Below, piece by piece: positions 27,030 to 35,652 of a stretch of 64,000 nt of DNA. The stretch is from OLB16 sp964422415. GTDB lineage: Bacteria > Hinthialibacterota > Hinthialibacteria > OLB16. A program made the position numbers and the translations under genes. The notes below the pieces were generated by a model. The model was not told the origin of the DNA. It searched no databases and was given only the letters and a program-made list of their open reading frames with translations. The DNA is taken from NCBI GenBank assembly GCA_964422415.1, contig CAYRBI010000008.1:1-64000 (forward strand), given 5' to 3'. Numbering within the stretch: the stretch's first letter is position 1; every line of letters begins with the position of its first letter.

Positions 27030-27298
27030 CTCTGGTATCGCGGGCTAATTAAAACCATGATACACTTCCTTCCTGACTCCGACAATGAGGTCAGGGATTC
27101 GGCCTGGACAAAGCTCGTCTTGTCCGGTTCGGTTTGGACATGCAAGGAATCCATCGAAAGTGGGTGAAGGAGGGGTTGTTTATTCCTCAAAACTCCGGAA
27201 TACCTACTATGATTAGGACTCCTTATCAATGGCTATCGTCCGCTTTATTGGGAGAAAGCCATAAGTCCTCCAATACTTGCTGATCGCGGAGAGCCTGT
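27030..27298. other. Divergent promoter region (NtrC regulator / hybrid kinase)
   Basis: A 269-base gap between divergent genes. One dyad, CCTGAC...GTCAGG, lies near 27074-27096. No clear RBS precedes either start, and no conserved promoter hexamers could be assigned with confidence. Confidence 0.4.
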
Positions 27299-29302
27299 GT
27301 GGAGCCACTTCAGCAACCTTCCTCATCCATGTCCATGAACGGGTATCCCACGACACCTTCCTATGGGGAAGGGGAAATTCTCGCGGCCATCATCGAAGCC
27401 TCCCCAGTGGCCATCTATTCCATTGATCAAAATGGAATTGTGACCTCCTGGAATAAGGCCTCGGAAAAGATCTTCGGATGGAAGGCGGATGAGGTTCTAG
27501 GGAAACCCCTTCCGATCGTGCCAACTCGTTGGGAGGAGCAGTTCGAGGACCTCTTCGCGATGTTGAAGAATGGGCAGAAGTTCACCGAACTGGAGTTAAA
27601 CCGGCTCCGGAAAGATGGAACCGAAATCGACATCTCTCTCTCGACCGCCCCGATCCATGGGCCCACTGGGGAAATGGTAGGGGTTCTGGGAATTGCCTCG
27701 GAGATTACCTCGCGCAAGCGGGCCGAGGAGGCTTTACGCGAAAGCGAAAAGCGCTACCGGAGTCTGTTTCAAGAGAGCCGGGCGGTCATGCTCTTGGTGG
27801 ATCCCGCCCAGGAAATCATTGTCGATGCGAACCGGGCGGCACATGCCTATTACGGTTACGAGCCGCATGTCTTTCGCGGTATGCCCATTTCCCGCATCGA
27901 GACTCTGTCCATTCTGAGCCAAAGACGGGATCTGAATGGAACCAGTTCCAACTTCATGGAACATTTTTTCACCCGTCACCGCTTGGCGGACGATTCAATC
28001 CGCGAGGTGGAGGTCCATGGCACGCCCCTGGATATGGATGGACAGCATTTCCTCTGTTGCATCATCCATGATATTACCGAGAAGGTGCAACTGGAGTCAC
28101 ACCTACGGCAATCGCAGAAGATGGAGGCAGTGGCAACTCTGGCGGGAGGCATTGCACATGACTTCAACAACATCCTGAGTGCGATGCTGGGATTCGTGGA
28201 CTTGATCCGCATGGAGACCTCACCCGAGAGTTCCATCCGCCCCTTTGTCGAACAGATCCGTCTGGCCGCCAAACGGGCCAAGGACCTGATTGGACAGATC
28301 TTTTTCATCACCCGCGACACCGAGCAGGAATTCCATCCCATCCAGATCCAGAGTGTGATCAAGGAGGCACTCCGCTTGCTCCGGGGCGCGCTACCCGCCA
28401 CCATTGAGATCCGCCAGGACATCTCCCCCACCTGTGGTTCCATCTTGGGTGACCCCATACAGATCCATCAGGTGCTGATGAATCTATGCACCAATGCTTA
28501 TCAGGCGATGCTCGCGGGTGGAGTCCTGGAAGTCACCCTGGAGGAACAAGAACTCCCGCCGGATGGCCGTGGAGTTCAACTCGTGGGCCAGACAGTGACG
28601 CCTGGGCCAGTTGTCAATCCAACTGGCCGATTCGCATGCTTGACTGTCCGTGATACGGGACAGGGGATGGACACTGCCACACGGAGCCGGATCTTTGATC
28701 CCTATTTCACCACCAAGGAACCCCGCGAGGGAACCGGTCTGGGATTAGCAATCGTCCATGGGATCGTCGCCAATCATAACGGCTTTATCCTTGTCAACAG
28801 CACTCCCGGCCAAGGATCGGCCTTCCAGGTCTTCTTCCCACTCTGTGAAAGTCCGGAGGCCACCCCGGAAGATGAGTTTTATTCGGTCCTCGCCCGTGGA
28901 CATAACGAACACATCCTCTATGTCGATGACGAAGAGGCCATCACGAAAATGAGGTCGATTCTACTCGGAAGAATTGGCTACCGGGTGACCACCTGCCAAA
29001 GTGGTGCGGAGGCGCTTGCTCTGCTGTGCACCAGTCCCTGGGGATTTGATGTGGTTATCACCGACCTCACTATGCCGGGAATGACCGGCATTGCCCTAGG
29101 ACGTGAGATTCAAAACATTCGCCAAGGCCTACCGGTGATCCTCTGTACCGGCCAATACACGGCTGGCAATACACAGGATTTATACGAAGCAGGGATCTAC
29201 AGGCTCCTTCAGAAACCAGTTGAAGATGAGCTCCTCGCCACAACTATCCGCGAGGTGCTCCAGGAAGCAGCGGGAAATAGAGCTAATAAAAACCTTCCCT
29301 AA
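27299..29302 (+). CDS. PAS-PAS hybrid histidine kinase with C-terminal receiver
   Basis: A soluble-looking sensor kinase of up to 667 residues with no transmembrane helix. Two PAS domains (about 25-140: AIYSIDQNGIVTSWNKASEKIFGW; about 145-265) precede the HisKA helix with phospho-His in GGIAHDFNNILSAMLGF. The ATPase domain has N box LCTNAYQAM, G1 DTGQGMD and G2 GTGLGLAIVHG, and the receiver (about 535-655) has phospho-Asp in VVITDLTMPGMTG. The start is GTG 27299 or ATG 27329. Between the N and G1 boxes an extra segment holds a GGCCAGTT/AACTGGCC dyad in the DNA and a 15-base match to the palindrome near 11702. Confidence 0.93.
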   Translation: MEPLQQPSSSMSMNGYPTTPSYGEGEILAAIIEASPVAIYSIDQNGIVTSWNKASEKIFGWKADEVLGKPLPIVPTRWEEQFEDLFAMLKNGQKFTELELNRLRKDGTEIDISLSTAPIHGPTGEMVGVLGIASEITSRKRAEEALRESEKRYRSLFQESRAVMLLVDPAQEIIVDANRAAHAYYGYEPHVFRGMPISRIETLSILSQRRDLNGTSSNFMEHFFTRHRLADDSIREVEVHGTPLDMDGQHFLCCIIHDITEKVQLESHLRQSQKMEAVATLAGGIAHDFNNILSAMLGFVDLIRMETSPESSIRPFVEQIRLAAKRAKDLIGQIFFITRDTEQEFHPIQIQSVIKEALRLLRGALPATIEIRQDISPTCGSILGDPIQIHQVLMNLCTNAYQAMLAGGVLEVTLEEQELPPDGRGVQLVGQTVTPGPVVNPTGRFACLTVRDTGQGMDTATRSRIFDPYFTTKEPREGTGLGLAIVHGIVANHNGFILVNSTPGQGSAFQVFFPLCESPEATPEDEFYSVLARGHNEHILYVDDEEAITKMRSILLGRIGYRVTTCQSGAEALALLCTSPWGFDVVITDLTMPGMTGIALGREIQNIRQGLPVILCTGQYTAGNTQDLYEAGIYRLLQKPVEDELLATTIREVLQEAAGNRANKNLP

Positions 29303-29405
29303 GGAACGCAAGGCGGGGACGGACTACTCCGAAGCGTGTAATTCCTCACAAGCATTTTGGGTTTGTTAACTTCCGATCTATTGTTACCAAGAGGCAATAT
29401 GGCCA

Positions 29406-31181
29406 TCAAGGAGATAATTCCACCATCCCCTGATAAGTTGGTTGTCCGGAGATAGATGCCTCACGGTTAAGGCAATCCGGGCAGGCCTCCTTGAGAGCCA
29501 ATTCATCCCACCATTCGATGTCATTCTTGAGGGCTTGCATGAAGTGTTCATTGGCTTGGGTGATATTTCCCTTGCGGTGAAAAGCAATGCCGAGGTGTAA
29601 ATGGATGGTTCCCGCTGAATGCGGATCATCAAAAAGCAGAGCCTTCTCGAGATGGTCAATGCCCTTGTCGAACTGATCCCGGCGGATCTCAATCCACCCC
29701 AAGGTATCCAGATTATCCCCCGAGGGGACAAGTGAGACAGACTGGGAAGCCTCCTCAATAGCGGTGGCCAGGTCACCTCCAAACTCACAACCAACATAGG
29801 CCCGATGATTCAAAACAAGGGATTCCCGGCGTTTGGATTCGACTAAGTCCTCCTGCTTGCCCGGCGCTGGCATGGGAATAATGGAATCCAGAATATGGTA
29901 GAGTTGCTCGCGAATCTCTCCCAACTCAGCCGTGGCTCCAGTCAAGCGGGCTATATGCCCCTGATCCCACAGGATCCGCAATGGGTCTACATCATAATTT
30001 CCGGCGAATCCCGACCGGCGCCAGGGTTCAATCCTGTCCGCGCTCCGGCGATTCAGGGCAACAACACGGAACCGGCGATCCAGGAACTTGATTTGAACCT
30101 TCGTATCGGTATCTGTAGCTTTTCCCTTACCCTTCTCTTTCTCCTTCTTGGTCACCTTGGAGGAGATGTCCTCTAGGATCGAAGAAGCTTGAGGAAATTG
30201 GCGGTTATAGGCATAGCTGATGGCCAAGCGTTTCGCGAGGAAGAGGTCATCCGGGTGCGCCAAGTACAGATCCTGCATCCGTTTCTGAGCATCCAGGTCT
30301 CCCTGTTGAAGCCAGGGATCCTCCCGCCACAGAAGGTAATCAACCTGTCCGATCTGCCGCCATTCATGGAGGCAATACGCCATGAGCCCCACGCTCCCGG
30401 CCAGCGGAACGAGGATGAGAAGCCTTGTCAGAATCCCCCGTTTCGGATGGGGGAGATCCGGATTTATGGAACGGATTGAAATCCGTTGAAACACCAGGAT
30501 GGGAAGCGAGCAGGCAGCCCCCATGAAAAGCGCGGCTATAAGGCCTTTCTGAGTGGGGCCGATCTGAGTGATGCCGGCGAACTCGATCGAGGGGTGGTAG
30601 ACGGGGGCATAAGAAAGAGTCCATGAGAAAACCCAGAGTAAAAGAAGGGCCATCCAGGTTCCGCTAGGAACCACCGCCAGTCTCTCCGGCCCCTCATGGC
30701 GGTCAAATCCCAGTTTGACCAGAACCGTTCCTCCCGCCGCGAAGACCATGCCCAGGCTACCCGAGGTGATGACCGCCGTGGAAGTAAAGTCCACCAGGAC
30801 CACCACCGCTCCCCCCACCAGGTAAATGAACAATGAGGGGAGCCTTCCAATCTCCTCCTCCATCATCTTCCCCAACGGTAACAGTGCGATCACCGAGAAA
30901 GCAAACCACCCCAAGCCCGGAGGGAGGAAGATGCCGGTCAAGAGCCGCCACCACTCCCCGCTCCAGACCACCTCCCGCATTGGATAGCCGAATTCGAGGA
31001 CCTGATCTATGTTGAAAATCCCCATCAGATTGAGGGGAAAAAGAGTGAGGTCCTCCGGAATGTTACCGGTGGGATTGCCAGCCCAGTAGAGCCCCAGGGC
31101 GATACCGGCCTGGAGGATCAGGAAGCGGATGGCGACAAAAGGCTCGGCCTGATTGAGTTTGTCGAAGAGATTGGGTTCCAT
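29406..31181 (-). CDS. Degenerate rhomboid (pseudoprotease) fused to TPR repeats
   Basis: A 591-residue membrane protein. The first about 300 residues have the rhomboid topology and landmarks: WWRLLTGIF (about 78-86), then a loop and TM2, and EEEIGRLPSLFIYLVGG like the ALE..LGS..FL.LYL block. The catalytic residues are missing. The GxSG motif is replaced by SGSLGMVF (140-147), the His of the last catalytic helix is absent (IGPTQKGLIAALFMG, 207-221), and the HxxxN of TM2 reads PPGLGWFAFS. A C-terminal cytoplasmic region (about 320-580) contains TPR-like repeats (SAGTIHLHLGIAFHRKGNITQANEHF). Start ATG 31181 (MEPNLF) is favoured over an upstream basic extension; no strong RBS. Likely a substrate-binding pseudoenzyme. 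Confidence 0.75.
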   Translation of the reverse strand: MEPNLFDKLNQAEPFVAIRFLILQAGIALGLYWAGNPTGNIPEDLTLFPLNLMGIFNIDQVLEFGYPMREVVWSGEWWRLLTGIFLPPGLGWFAFSVIALLPLGKMMEEEIGRLPSLFIYLVGGAVVVLVDFTSTAVITSGSLGMVFAAGGTVLVKLGFDRHEGPERLAVVPSGTWMALLLLWVFSWTLSYAPVYHPSIEFAGITQIGPTQKGLIAALFMGAACSLPILVFQRISIRSINPDLPHPKRGILTRLLILVPLAGSVGLMAYCLHEWRQIGQVDYLLWREDPWLQQGDLDAQKRMQDLYLAHPDDLFLAKRLAISYAYNRQFPQASSILEDISSKVTKKEKEKGKGKATDTDTKVQIKFLDRRFRVVALNRRSADRIEPWRRSGFAGNYDVDPLRILWDQGHIARLTGATAELGEIREQLYHILDSIIPMPAPGKQEDLVESKRRESLVLNHRAYVGCEFGGDLATAIEEASQSVSLVPSGDNLDTLGWIEIRRDQFDKGIDHLEKALLFDDPHSAGTIHLHLGIAFHRKGNITQANEHFMQALKNDIEWWDELALKEACPDCLNREASISGQPTYQGMVELSP

Positions 31182-31336
31182 GCTGACGCCATGGGGAGTT
31201 GGAATTCTTTGACCCCTGAGACGTATGCGGAAAACTACCACGGAAAGGGAGAGTCACCCAAGGGGGAGCGTTTTCCATACCACACGCTGGGTCTTTCTAC
31301 CCCGGCCAGCCTATGGATAGACTAACCGATACGAAA

Positions 31337-32482
31337 ATGAATGTGATTTACCTGGACAATAACGCCACAACCCGTCCCGTCCCCGAGGTGAGAGAGGCCA
31401 TGCTTCCCTTCTTCGATGATCTGTATGGGAATCCAAGTTCGCCCCACCATTTTGGTGGACAGGTGGAAAAGGATCTGACCATTGCCCGCCAGAGTCTGGC
31501 CAACCTTTTGGGATGTTCCCCAGGGGAGGTCATCTTCACCAGTGGGGGGACGGAAGCGGACAACCTGGCTATCCGTGGGGTGCTCACGGCCCATCCAGCC
31601 CAACGCCACATTGTAACTACAGTGGTCGAGCACAGCGCCATACTGGTTCAATGCCGGGAGTTGGAGCGGCAGGGGTATGCGGTTACCTGGTTGAAGGTGG
31701 ATGGAGATGGACAGCTCAATCTGGAGGAATTGGAGAAGGCCATCCGCCCGGACACTGCCATTGTGTCAGTAATGTGGGCGAACAACGAAACTGGAGTCCT
31801 GTTCCCCATCGCAGAGATTGGAGCGATCTGCCAGGCTCACAAGGTGCCCTTCCATGTGGATGCGGTGCAAGCAGTGGGAAAAATCCCCATCGATCTCCAC
31901 AAGACTCCAGTCGATCTCCTCTCTCTCTCCGCGCACAAGATCCATGGCCCCAAAGGGGTAGGCGCGCTCTATGCGCGGACAGGGACACGGCTCAAGCCGA
32001 TCATCTGGGGAGGGCACCAGGAGCGTGGACGCCGGCCCGGAACCGAACCGGTACCCTTGATCGTGGGACTTGGCAAGGCCGCCGGACTGGCGGGAGAGCA
32101 CCTGTGGAAGGAAGACATCTCTGTCCGCACGCTCCGGGACCGGCTTGAATCGGGATTGAGAGAGAGCATTCCAAATCTGCGGGTGAATGGGGCACAAAGC
32201 CCACGGTTGCCTAACACGTTGAATGTATGTTTCCCGGGAGCCGAGGGGGAGGCCCTGCTGTTGCTCATGGATCAACATGGGATCGCGGCCTCCTCGGGGA
32301 GCGCCTGCCTGGCGGATAAACTTGAACCCTCGCATGTCCTCCTGGCCATGGGGGTGCCCGCATCCGAGGCCATAGGTGCGGTACGTTTCAGTTTGAGCCG
32401 GTTGACTACACCGGCTGAGATCGAAGAGGTTCTGCGGATCCTGCCCGGATTGAACCGGAAAGTTCTCGCATTGGGAGGGTAG
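31337..32482 (+). CDS. Cysteine desulfurase (NifS/IscS class I)
   Basis: A PLP enzyme that moves sulfur from cysteine to a protein persulfide for Fe-S cluster, thiamine or tRNA sulfur delivery. The 381-residue product begins MNVIYLDNNATT, the usual N terminus; the upstream in-frame start at 31313 adds eight unconserved residues. Hallmarks are HIVTTVVEHSAI, VSVMWANNETGVLFPI, FHVDAVQAVGKIPID, the PLP lysine in SLSAHKIHGPKG and the catalytic Cys in SSGSACLADKLEPSHVLLAMG. No iscU or sufBCD gene is adjacent. The Fe-S-rich hydrogenase operon in this window makes an active cluster supply necessary, but no direct link is seen. Confidence 0.95.
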   Translation: MNVIYLDNNATTRPVPEVREAMLPFFDDLYGNPSSPHHFGGQVEKDLTIARQSLANLLGCSPGEVIFTSGGTEADNLAIRGVLTAHPAQRHIVTTVVEHSAILVQCRELERQGYAVTWLKVDGDGQLNLEELEKAIRPDTAIVSVMWANNETGVLFPIAEIGAICQAHKVPFHVDAVQAVGKIPIDLHKTPVDLLSLSAHKIHGPKGVGALYARTGTRLKPIIWGGHQERGRRPGTEPVPLIVGLGKAAGLAGEHLWKEDISVRTLRDRLESGLRESIPNLRVNGAQSPRLPNTLNVCFPGAEGEALLLLMDQHGIAASSGSACLADKLEPSHVLLAMGVPASEAIGAVRFSLSRLTTPAEIEEVLRILPGLNRKVLALGG

Positions 32483-32659
32483 ACTCTGTAAATCATGGAA
32501 AGGACGGAAGCATGGAATGACCGGAAGAGGAAACCGGAGGTTGAGAACGCATCGTCAGGCTCTCTGTTAACGGATTTGACCCTGACTAAGCTCAACTCCT
32601 TCCGATCCCTGCGATCCTTCCCTGAATTTCCTGATTCAAGCAACCACACACCCCAATGG

Positions 32660-33526
32660 CTACTTCCCCTTGTTCAATAAACTCCCCAATAGTACGGAAG
32701 GAGAAATCAGGGCGTGGTAACTCCCAGCCCGGTTGTGGCGTTCCTGTTGAATCTTTAGATACCACCTTTCCCGGTCCACAGGCTCGAAGAGCGGCGCAAG
32801 TGAGAGGAGGTAAGTGTTGAGCACATCTAGGTCATGGATCTCCCCCAGAATGTCCTGCAAATTCTCCAATATCTTGCCACATGCCGAGTAACGCTCCGGC
32901 AGGAAGTTTTCCACAGTGTACCGGAAACGTTTCAAAGCGACCCGCGCCCTGTGCCAGGATTCCTGGAGATCACCCTGGGTGGCGAGTTCCCGGTGACTTG
33001 CCAGGAAATCCTGGAGCCGGTCTAGCGCCATACTGTTGAAAAAGGGTTGGGAATTGAGAACCTCTCGCAAATGGCCTGGGAGTGTCTCGCGCCAGTCCGC
33101 CCAACTCTCCTTGTCAAACCGGGCAAGCGCCTCCTGAATACGATCGATATAGACAGGCTCCCTTTTCTGAAAGATTACGGTAACTGTAATCCGTACCAGA
33201 TCAGTCTCTTCCCCTAACCGGTCGATCCATTGCTTGAGGACATGCAGATCTCTGAGGTGTCCGAGCGCCCGGAAGACACGTCGTAGTTCTCTGGACATCT
33301 TGTCCCATTGTCCACTGGGATCGAGTGGTTCAATGCCATGGGCTACCGAACGGCACCGCCGGATGGCCACACGCAGATCATGGGTTACATTCTCCGAGAG
33401 GTCCGACTCAGCCACGTCCAAAAGGCGTGAAACTTGAGCCATTCGTTTGGCCAATCCCATGGAGGCCGCCACCGGAGGGGAGAGTGAGAGGGAAAGGGAG
33501 ACAGGAGCGGTAAATTCTTCTGGCAT
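32660..33526 (-). CDS. CHAD domain protein
   Basis: A 288-residue all-helical CHAD protein with conserved His and basic positions: THDLRVAIRRCRSVAHGI, RVFRALGHLRDLHVLKQW and RVALKRFRYTVENFLPERY. CHAD domains bind inorganic polyphosphate and often target polyphosphate granules; some accompany CYTH phosphatases, which are absent here. ATG 33526 is chosen because AAGGA lies 8-9 bases upstream and the longer reading frame to 33622 is unconserved. It stands alone on the minus strand between the cysteine desulfurase and glutamine-synthetase-like genes. Confidence 0.88.
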   Translation of the reverse strand: MPEEFTAPVSLSLSLSPPVAASMGLAKRMAQVSRLLDVAESDLSENVTHDLRVAIRRCRSVAHGIEPLDPSGQWDKMSRELRRVFRALGHLRDLHVLKQWIDRLGEETDLVRITVTVIFQKREPVYIDRIQEALARFDKESWADWRETLPGHLREVLNSQPFFNSMALDRLQDFLASHRELATQGDLQESWHRARVALKRFRYTVENFLPERYSACGKILENLQDILGEIHDLDVLNTYLLSLAPLFEPVDRERWYLKIQQERHNRAGSYHALISPSVLLGSLLNKGK

Positions 33527-33688
33527 GGTATCTGTCCTTCCTGGACATTGCAGTGATAATAGAGTTTTTTTGTTAGGTCTGCATTGGGAATTCGCGGCCA
33601 TATTTGGGTGCCTGAAACCCAATGAGGGATTGAATCGGAGATAATGTGGCTACAGCACAGGATCCATGGATGAGAAGGGAGAGGTCAC

Positions 33689-35056
33689 ATGACAGGTCTA
33701 TTGAGTGTTGAAGACATCGAGTCGGCAATCCGGGGGGGAGAGATTGATACCATCATCACCGCATTCCCTGATCACTTGGGGCGATTGATTGGAAAACGGG
33801 TGGTAGGAGATTACTTCCTCGATCATGTTATAACCCGTCCGCTACATGCCTGCGCGTATCTTCTGACGGTCGACATGGAGATGACACCCGTGCCAGGCTT
33901 TGAACTCACCAGTTGGGAGAAGGGGTATGGCGACTTCCGGATGATCCCCGACTTCTCGACCCTCCGGGTGGCTTCCTGGCTGGATAAAACTGCCATTGTG
34001 ATCTGCGACTTGGAGGCTGAGGAGTCCGGGGAACCGGTCGAGGAAGCCCCACGCTCCATTCTCCGCCGTCAAGTTGAGCGTGCCGAGGAGTCTGGTTATT
34101 CCCTGTTCATGGGGACAGAGCTGGAGTTCTACCTCTATGATGATGATTACCGGACAGCTTTTGCCAAGGGCTTCCAGGATCTCTGTCCCTCCACCGATTA
34201 TCTGATCGATTACCATATCCTCGGCTGTACCCAGGATGAACCGGTGATATCGCGTATCCGCCGTCAGATGTGCGCCTCGGGTATCCCCATCGAGTTCAGT
34301 AAGGGGGAATGGGGTTGCGGGCAACATGAAATCAATCTGCGTTATGCGGCCCCGGTTGAGATGGCGGACCGGCATGTCCTTTATAAGAACGCGGTCAAGG
34401 AGATCGCGGCCTCGCTGGGTAAATCGATCTCCTTCATGGCTAAACCACATGCCGATGCGGCGGGGAGCAGTTGCCACATTCACACCAGCCTGACACATCG
34501 GCACAACAAGGCCAACCTCCTCTGGGATTCCAACTCTCACACTCCCTCCCAGCTCTTCCGTTACTTCGTGGGCGGATTGCTGCGTGCGGAGCGGGAACTG
34601 TGCTTGCTCTTCGCTCCCACCATCAACTCATACAAACGTTTCAGGCATGCCTCCTTCGCCCCAACCGCCATTACCTGGGCAGTCGATAACCGCACCACCT
34701 GCTTGCGTTGTATCGGACAAGGCGAGTCCTTCCGTGTTGAGAACCGCCTACCCGGAGCGGATGCGAATCCCTATCTGGCCATGGCGGCTACCCTGGCGGC
34801 GGGATTATGGGGGATCGAGAACCAAGTGGACTGCGGCGAACCCTTTAATGGCGATGCCTACACCAACAAGTCTCTCGCACGGGTTCCCGGCACTTTGGAG
34901 GAGGCCATCGAGCAGTTCCAAAAATCTGAGATCGCTCGCTCCGCCTTCAGCCCACGCCTCATCCAGCACCTGGTGCATCATGCCCAGGTCGAACAAGAAT
35001 GCTTCAACAACACGGTCACCGATTGGGAGAGAAGGAGGTATTTCGAGAGGATCTGA
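33689..35056 (+). CDS. Glutamine synthetase family protein (PuuA/GlnT-like)
   Basis: A 455-residue ATP-dependent amide-bond ligase of the glutamine synthetase superfamily. Visible landmarks are the beta-grasp N domain (DTIITAFPDHLGRLIGKRV), the metal site Glu in MGTELEFYLY, GQHEINLRYA, the ATP/His motif KPHADAAGSSCHIHTSL, the loop region NSYKRFRHASFAPTAITWAVDNRTTCLR and ENRLPGADANPYLAMAA. It lacks features of the dodecameric GSI core such as the adenylylation Tyr region. It is closer to the gamma-glutamyl-polyamine/amine synthetase and GlnT group, so ordinary glutamine synthesis is not assured. The start is not decided by an obvious RBS beyond GAGAGGTCAC. Confidence 0.87.
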   Translation: MTGLLSVEDIESAIRGGEIDTIITAFPDHLGRLIGKRVVGDYFLDHVITRPLHACAYLLTVDMEMTPVPGFELTSWEKGYGDFRMIPDFSTLRVASWLDKTAIVICDLEAEESGEPVEEAPRSILRRQVERAEESGYSLFMGTELEFYLYDDDYRTAFAKGFQDLCPSTDYLIDYHILGCTQDEPVISRIRRQMCASGIPIEFSKGEWGCGQHEINLRYAAPVEMADRHVLYKNAVKEIAASLGKSISFMAKPHADAAGSSCHIHTSLTHRHNKANLLWDSNSHTPSQLFRYFVGGLLRAERELCLLFAPTINSYKRFRHASFAPTAITWAVDNRTTCLRCIGQGESFRVENRLPGADANPYLAMAATLAAGLWGIENQVDCGEPFNGDAYTNKSLARVPGTLEEAIEQFQKSEIARSAFSPRLIQHLVHHAQVEQECFNNTVTDWERRRYFERI

Positions 35057-35070
35057 GGGAGGAGAAGAGG

Positions 35071-35265
35071 ATGAAAGTGCGAGAGATTCTGGCTATTCTG
35101 AAAGACGATGGCTGGATTATCACCCGGACACGGGGGAGCCACCATATCCTGAAGCATGGAATCAAAAAGGGCATCGTAGTGGTTCCAGGCCATTTGTCAG
35201 ATGAGATGGCACCCGGTACACTGAAGAGTATCTGGAACCAAGCGAGGATCGAGCAAAAGCCATGA
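35071..35265 (+). CDS. hicA: HicA-type mRNA interferase toxin
   Basis: A 64-residue dsRBD-like toxin that cleaves mRNA. The compact HicA pattern is complete: MKVREILAILKDDGWIITRT, catalytic His in RGSHHILKH, and VVVPGH near the end. Start ATG 35071 has an AGGAG-rich RBS. It lies 14 bases after the glutamine-synthetase-like gene and overlaps hicB by four bases. Confidence 0.92.
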   Translation: MKVREILAILKDDGWIITRTRGSHHILKHGIKKGIVVVPGHLSDEMAPGTLKSIWNQARIEQKP

Positions 35266-35477
35266 TAGAATATGCCGTTGTGTATGAGTGGGCCAACACC
35301 AACTACTCCGCCTATGTCCCAGATCTCCCAGGGTGCACCAGTACGGGTCAAACCCTGGAAGAGATTCAGCGGAATATCACCGAGGCCATTCAAATCTACC
35401 TCGATGAACTCAAAGTGGATGGCCTTCCCATCCCTAAGCCGACGACTCGCGCTAGTATGGTTCAGGTCGCGGCATGA
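35262..35477 (+). CDS. hicB: HicB-type antitoxin
   Basis: A 71-residue antitoxin with the partial RNase H-like HicB fold: YAVVYEWANTNYSAYVPDLPGCTSTGQTLEEIQRNITEA split over one domain, ending in PIPKPTT. No C-terminal DNA-binding domain is present, so regulation may need another factor. It overlaps hicA (ATGA). Confidence 0.92.
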   Translation: MIEYAVVYEWANTNYSAYVPDLPGCTSTGQTLEEIQRNITEAIQIYLDELKVDGLPIPKPTTRASMVQVAA

Positions 35478-35550
35478 AGACCTTTCACCCCATGTATCAT
35501 TCAGGATGGGAAAGAAAGGGTGGGAACAATGAATTGGTTGGTTTACCCGT

Positions 35551-35626
35551 GGATTCCCGCCTTCGCGGGAATGACGGAATACACGAACTCATGTGAAAAT
35601 CGTCATTCCCGCGAAGGCGGGAATCC
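35551..35626. repeat. Perfect inverted pair of the 26-bp palindromic repeat
   Basis: Copy A (35551-35576, GGATTCCCGCCTTCGCGGG then AATGACG) and its exact reverse complement, copy B (35601-35626), are separated by 24 bases. Each copy is itself a hairpin (CCCGC..GCGGG). It lies between convergent hicB and Fe-ADH genes and may act as a bidirectional terminator. Eroded relatives occur at 12904, 12797 and inside hydE at 55042. Confidence 0.85.
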
Positions 35627-35652
35627 AGTGTGGAACAAGTTCTCAGAAATCC

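Noticed and set aside
32495..32680. 61-residue plus-strand frame after the cysteine desulfurase
   Set aside because: No RBS, low-complexity composition and overlap with the end of the CHAD gene; no sign of a real protein.
33689..35056. Housekeeping glutamine synthetase GlnA
   Set aside because: The catalytic fold is present, but the C-terminal adenylylation region and other GSI features are missing; it fits the PuuA/GlnT group better.
35551..35626. CRISPR array
   Set aside because: Only two units are present, in inverted orientation, and they are palindromic; no spacers or cas genes.
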